This document shows, in pieces, positions 37,687 through 40,636 of a DNA stretch of 40,636 nucleotides. The notes under the pieces are model-generated. The model was not told the DNA's origin and did not search any database. It worked only from the letters and a program-made list of their open reading frames with translations. The position numbers and the translations under genes are program-made. This stretch comes from Desulfuribacillus stibiiarsenatis. GTDB taxonomy: Bacteria; Bacillota; Bacilli; Desulfuribacillales; Desulfuribacillaceae. Position 1 is the first letter of the stretch. The number at the start of each line of letters is the position of its first letter. The DNA is taken from assembly GCF_001742305.1 (NCBI RefSeq), contig NZ_MJAT01000008.1, positions 1 through 40,636 on the forward strand, read 5' to 3'.

Positions 37687-38736
37687 ATGAATGGAAGAGT
37701 ATTAATGGTTTCAGTTGTTCTCTGCTTAATAATACTTACTGGATTTTCGAGCTTGAATAAAATTGATTCAATAAAAATCAACTACGCTAACTCCAATCAA
37801 GAAAAAATATTATCAGATTTGTCAAAGAAGCCTCTATCTAAAGTATTTGAAGAAATTAATATTATTAGCGGTGATGGTATAAACAACTCAAATTTAATAG
37901 CTCATGCTAATACTGTATCTAAAAGGTTAAATGAGATATCTGATGAAGAAGTAGTAAAAAATATTAAAGATGAATCAAATAGTAATAATCTTAAAATAAT
38001 CTTAATTCAATCTTTACAAAATCAGTCAGGTAATTTAGATAAAAATATTGATTCCGAATTTTTGAAAATGGTAAAAAATAAAAACATAGATAAGGAAGTT
38101 AGAGAAAATCTGATTTGGACGCTTAACAATAATTCTGCAACAACAAGTACTCTTGAAGATATCGTATTTAATGATGATGAAAAACTAGCATTCCAAGCAA
38201 TGAAAAAAATAAGATCTTATGATTCTGAAAAAGCAATAAAAATAGCAGACAAAATAATTGCTAAATATTACTCTGATAAAATACAAAATGAGAGGGTTAG
38301 ATCTGCTGTTAAGGCAAAAGTCGAATTTTTTAGACATAACAAATCATTAACGAAAGAGTCTGATGCTTTTATATCATTATGTATAGAATTGTTAGAGAAC
38401 CCATCATATGAATTAATGAAAGATACAGCGATCTTTTCATTATCAGAACTACAAAATGAAGCAGCAATATCATACATATTATCTAGTAATGATGTTGAAG
38501 ACTACCTAAAAGTTTACTGTATAGACCAAAATTATACTACCCTCTTATCAATGATAAATAATAATTTATCAGATGAAAATATTGAAATAGTTATTAAAGC
38601 TATGAATATATACCCTATAACTGATTTAATAACTCCATTAAAAAAGGTAATGGAGCAATCACCAAATAAACAATTTTCAACTAGTTTAATTGAAACAGAG
38701 GGTAATCCTGTTAATAAAAAGTGGATTAACTATTAA
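37687..38736 (+). CDS. Secreted or membrane-anchored HEAT-repeat-like protein
   Basis: The ATG (MNGRVLMVSV) after AAGGAGCATTATACT is chosen over an earlier ATG with no site, giving 349 residues. Residues 5-20 form a signal or anchor; there is no lipobox cysteine. The rest consists of repeated helix pairs (DKEVRENLIWTLNNNSA, EKLAFQAMKKIRSYDSEKA, and others) typical of HEAT-like repeats, which bind proteins. It is very AT- and Lys/Asn-rich. It is coupled to a putative cysteine peptidase gene 19 bases downstream and may act as its partner. Confidence 0.55.
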   Translation: MNGRVLMVSVVLCLIILTGFSSLNKIDSIKINYANSNQEKILSDLSKKPLSKVFEEINIISGDGINNSNLIAHANTVSKRLNEISDEEVVKNIKDESNSNNLKIILIQSLQNQSGNLDKNIDSEFLKMVKNKNIDKEVRENLIWTLNNNSATTSTLEDIVFNDDEKLAFQAMKKIRSYDSEKAIKIADKIIAKYYSDKIQNERVRSAVKAKVEFFRHNKSLTKESDAFISLCIELLENPSYELMKDTAIFSLSELQNEAAISYILSSNDVEDYLKVYCIDQNYTTLLSMINNNLSDENIEIVIKAMNIYPITDLITPLKKVMEQSPNKQFSTSLIETEGNPVNKKWINY

Positions 38737-38755
38737 ATATAAAAGGAGGTTTCTT

Positions 38756-39361
38756 ATGAAGATGAAGTTTAGGTTAATTATTTTATTAGTAGTACTTGTT
38801 CTATCAGTACCAGTTAATATAACAGATGCAGCTACTGGTAATGCAGGATATGCTGTATATAGAGATGGTGTAATAGGTACTGGTATTTGGCATGCTGGAC
38901 TTATGAATTCTCCTACTTCAAATGATTGGTACCCTGTTACACATATTTTAGGTGATTCAAATGGAGTAATAAAGCATCAGTGGTGTTGTTTTATTGATAA
39001 TAATGTTTTCAAAGGTGTATATAGACCAAATCAAGCAATGACATCATATGCAAGAGATTTAGTAATAGCAACATCTCAAAAGCTTACAGAAGAGTCAATA
39101 TCTTATAATTTTTTATATCAAATTAATTACAACTTAAGTGGAGATCCAAATTGGGTTTACCCTGGTGACATAATTAGTTTAAGATGTGATGGTGTGGTTG
39201 AGTACTGCTATGAATGGCATGGTTTCAAAATTTATGGAGGTACATATTGGGATATAACTAGAAAGGGCGTAAAATATTTTGAGGAACATGCATCACTTTC
39301 TATAAACCCAAATACTCAAGCACAAAATTATATGACTCTAGTTCAAACTACGAAACCATAA
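38756..39361 (+). CDS. Secreted permuted NlpC/P60-like protein
   Basis: ATG follows AAAAGGAGGTTTCTT. A signal peptide (MKMKFRLIILLVVLVLSV) ends near Ala25. In the mature protein His46 in GIWHAGLM precedes Cys144 in SLRCDGVVEYCYEW, the His-before-Cys order of circularly permuted NlpC/P60 (YiiX/C92-type) enzymes. These hydrolyse amide or ester bonds of cell wall or lipids. Similarity is at the motif level only. It is the second gene of an operon with the HEAT-like protein and has a strong terminator behind it. Confidence 0.5.
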   Translation: MKMKFRLIILLVVLVLSVPVNITDAATGNAGYAVYRDGVIGTGIWHAGLMNSPTSNDWYPVTHILGDSNGVIKHQWCCFIDNNVFKGVYRPNQAMTSYARDLVIATSQKLTEESISYNFLYQINYNLSGDPNWVYPGDIISLRCDGVVEYCYEWHGFKIYGGTYWDITRKGVKYFEEHASLSINPNTQAQNYMTLVQTTKP

Positions 39362-39382
39362 TTTTTATACATCTATCAAAAA

Positions 39383-39427
39383 GTTTAGACTGTAGAGCAA
39401 TTTTGCCTCGGCAGTCTAAACCCTTTT
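39383..39427 (+). terminator. Terminator of the secreted-protein operon
   Basis: GTTTAGACTG pairs perfectly with CAGTCTAAAC, followed by CCTTTTT. The rest of the gene-free stretch to 39756 is very AT-rich; I see nothing else in it that I can name. Confidence 0.8.
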
Positions 39428-39756
39428 TAAGAGGTTTATGTAAACACTTGCGTCTTGTGCTGAGGCATTTTCATGTGATAGCGTCAAAATATTATCCTCT
39501 ATTATTTTTTATTATAAAAAAAGCTAAGCAGTGTGTATATGCAATCATTTTATAATTATAAGAAAAAGCTTAATACATTTTTTCGTAATAAATGCATAAT
39601 ATTATCGATCTAACTACAATAATACTATTTTAAATTATCAGTAGTAGTCAATAAGAAAATGGTAATGAATCCATTTCTAAAATATTTTAAATTAATGAAA
39701 AAGATTATCAAAAATTAACATTATTTTTTCAAACCATAATAAAAATGGGGATTAAA

Positions 39757-40194
39757 ATGAATAAGATAAAAATTTCAAATGTTTTAGTAGTATTATTTTC
39801 TTTGCTAGCTATTATATCTGGGATGTTGATAAATTTTAATTCATTCCTAAACGGTTCTAAAGCAAACATGTTAGATGTTTACGTCACCATTTCCTATGTA
39901 TTAATATGGATTTTAATCTTGTTATTCGGGACAGCAAGTTATAATAAAACAATAATAAGGTATTGCGTGTATTTTTGGTTTCTAAACGTATTTATGGCGT
40001 TTACAATAGTATATTCTTTTATTAGTGACACATATTTAATTTGGGAATTTCCATTAGCAGTAATATTATATGGTCAATGGCGTGGGTTTGCATATTATAT
40101 GAATAATTTCTATACTTCAGTATTAGTGCTATTGATTTCTTTTATTATGTGGATTACTTCGTACTTAGTTTCTCGAATAAACAAAGGTAACTAA
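39757..40194 (+). CDS. 145-residue membrane protein with four spans
   Basis: ATG follows TGGGGATTAAA. Hydrophobic spans lie at about 8-25, 40-57, 66-86 and 115-135, with a basic end SRINKGN. It has no recognised family. It stands alone after the secreted-protein operon, with similar AT richness. Confidence 0.6.
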   Translation: MNKIKISNVLVVLFSLLAIISGMLINFNSFLNGSKANMLDVYVTISYVLIWILILLFGTASYNKTIIRYCVYFWFLNVFMAFTIVYSFISDTYLIWEFPLAVILYGQWRGFAYYMNNFYTSVLVLLISFIMWITSYLVSRINKGN

Positions 40195-40220
40195 TTTTAA
40201 GGAAGTTGTGGACAATCTAT

Positions 40221-40250
40221 GGGGATAGAACTTGGACCCTTCCCCTATTT
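40221..40250 (+). terminator. Possible terminator of the four-span membrane protein gene
   Basis: GGGGA pairs with TCCCC over a 15-base loop, followed by TATTTTTAT. The stem is short. The remaining sequence to the window end (40251-40636) has no gene or repeat that I can support. Confidence 0.4.
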
Positions 40251-40636
40251 TTATACCGCACCATACATTACTTCCATTGTCGATCCTATTTTTCAGGCGT
40301 TGTAAAAGTAGTATGTCCCTTTCTCTCGCAGAGGCAGACTTAACAATTGATTAAACTTTGGATAACTCCCTTATGTCTTTACTTCGTTATGGAAGACTAT
40401 TTTATATTTGTAGTGATTATCTAAAAAGTAATCTGCAGGTGCGCCAACATGTTTATATTACCATGTCACTTTTTGTCCAATTAAAATGTAACACATTTGC
40501 ACCAGTAGCTTTGAAATTGATTTATAATATTTAATTATCTTTTATGGTTATAGAATGGATAAACTTAGCGTTGGTTTCATTTTACTCCAATTTGCAATGC
40601 TAAGCAAAGCAGTTCGCAAAGGGTATATATGTCATT

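Noticed and set aside
1-40636. CRISPR arrays and tRNA or rRNA genes
   Set aside because: No regular repeat-spacer series and no cloverleaf or rRNA sequence was seen on reading both strands.

Overview
The window looks like about 40 kb of a large conjugative plasmid, or a plasmid-like integrative element, from a low-GC endospore-forming Bacillota, most likely Bacillales. The reasons are the strong AT bias, AGGAGG-type ribosome binding sites with frequent TTG and GTG starts, a Bacillus-type 91-residue HU protein, Gram-positive TcpC/TcpE transfer proteins, an actin-type (ParM/Alp) partition pair, and intergenic TTTGTCGAA words that match the Spo0A box. The genus cannot be fixed from sequence alone.

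Layout. 1-250: tail of an IS66 transposase. 315-2885: a small membrane peptide and a Panacea (DUF4065) antitoxin-like gene followed by a 644-residue membrane protein, a probable toxin-antitoxin pair. 2995-10314: a minus-strand transfer operon running from HU through two small proteins, a VirD4/TraG-like coupling ATPase, an unknown protein, a replication-relaxation-like protein, TcpC, a TcpD-like membrane protein and TcpE; VirB4 and a recognisable relaxase are absent. A GC-rich, strand-biased block lies inside it (6250-6480). 10584-13663: a large GTPase behind an attenuator-like leader, a small membrane peptide and a serine resolvase. 13963-17110: a TcmP / three-Cys (radical-SAM-like) / PIN-domain operon. 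17279-20202: small genes, a SNF2 helicase and a PD-(D/E)XK-like nuclease. 20372-20811: a candidate origin with DnaA-box-like sites beside a putative replication initiator (20812-21786). 21819-25709: an ArpU/sigma-like regulator, ASCH, DUF551, a LuxR-type regulator and many small phage-like genes. 25749-27363: ParR-like and ParM-like partition genes. 27380-29681: small genes, a 136-bp direct repeat and an inverted-repeat-flanked Cys-rich gene. 29698-30504: divergent XRE regulators with operators. 30715-32715: a small gene, a tandem-hairpin RNA, a DUF3800 protein and an ImmA/IrrE metallopeptidase. 32808-35304: two lipoproteins. 35729-37342: a SIR2-type defence NADase candidate. 37687-40194: secreted and membrane proteins.

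How the parts fit. The backbone (transfer, replication, partition, resolution) lies mainly on the minus strand. Two promoters, before HU and before the nuclease/SNF2 pair, share one bipartite GCGGAG element at the same distance from their -10 boxes, and each is followed by a leader terminator. This suggests that transfer and DNA-processing genes are switched together, perhaps with antitermination. Cargo modules that may act in defence or stability (Panacea pair, GTPase, TcmP operon, DUF3800/ImmA, SIR2) sit between the backbone blocks. The best candidates for an undescribed system are the tandem covarying hairpins in front of DUF3800-ImmA, and the three-gene TcmP/three-Cys/PIN operon with paired Spo0A-box-like sites at its promoter.
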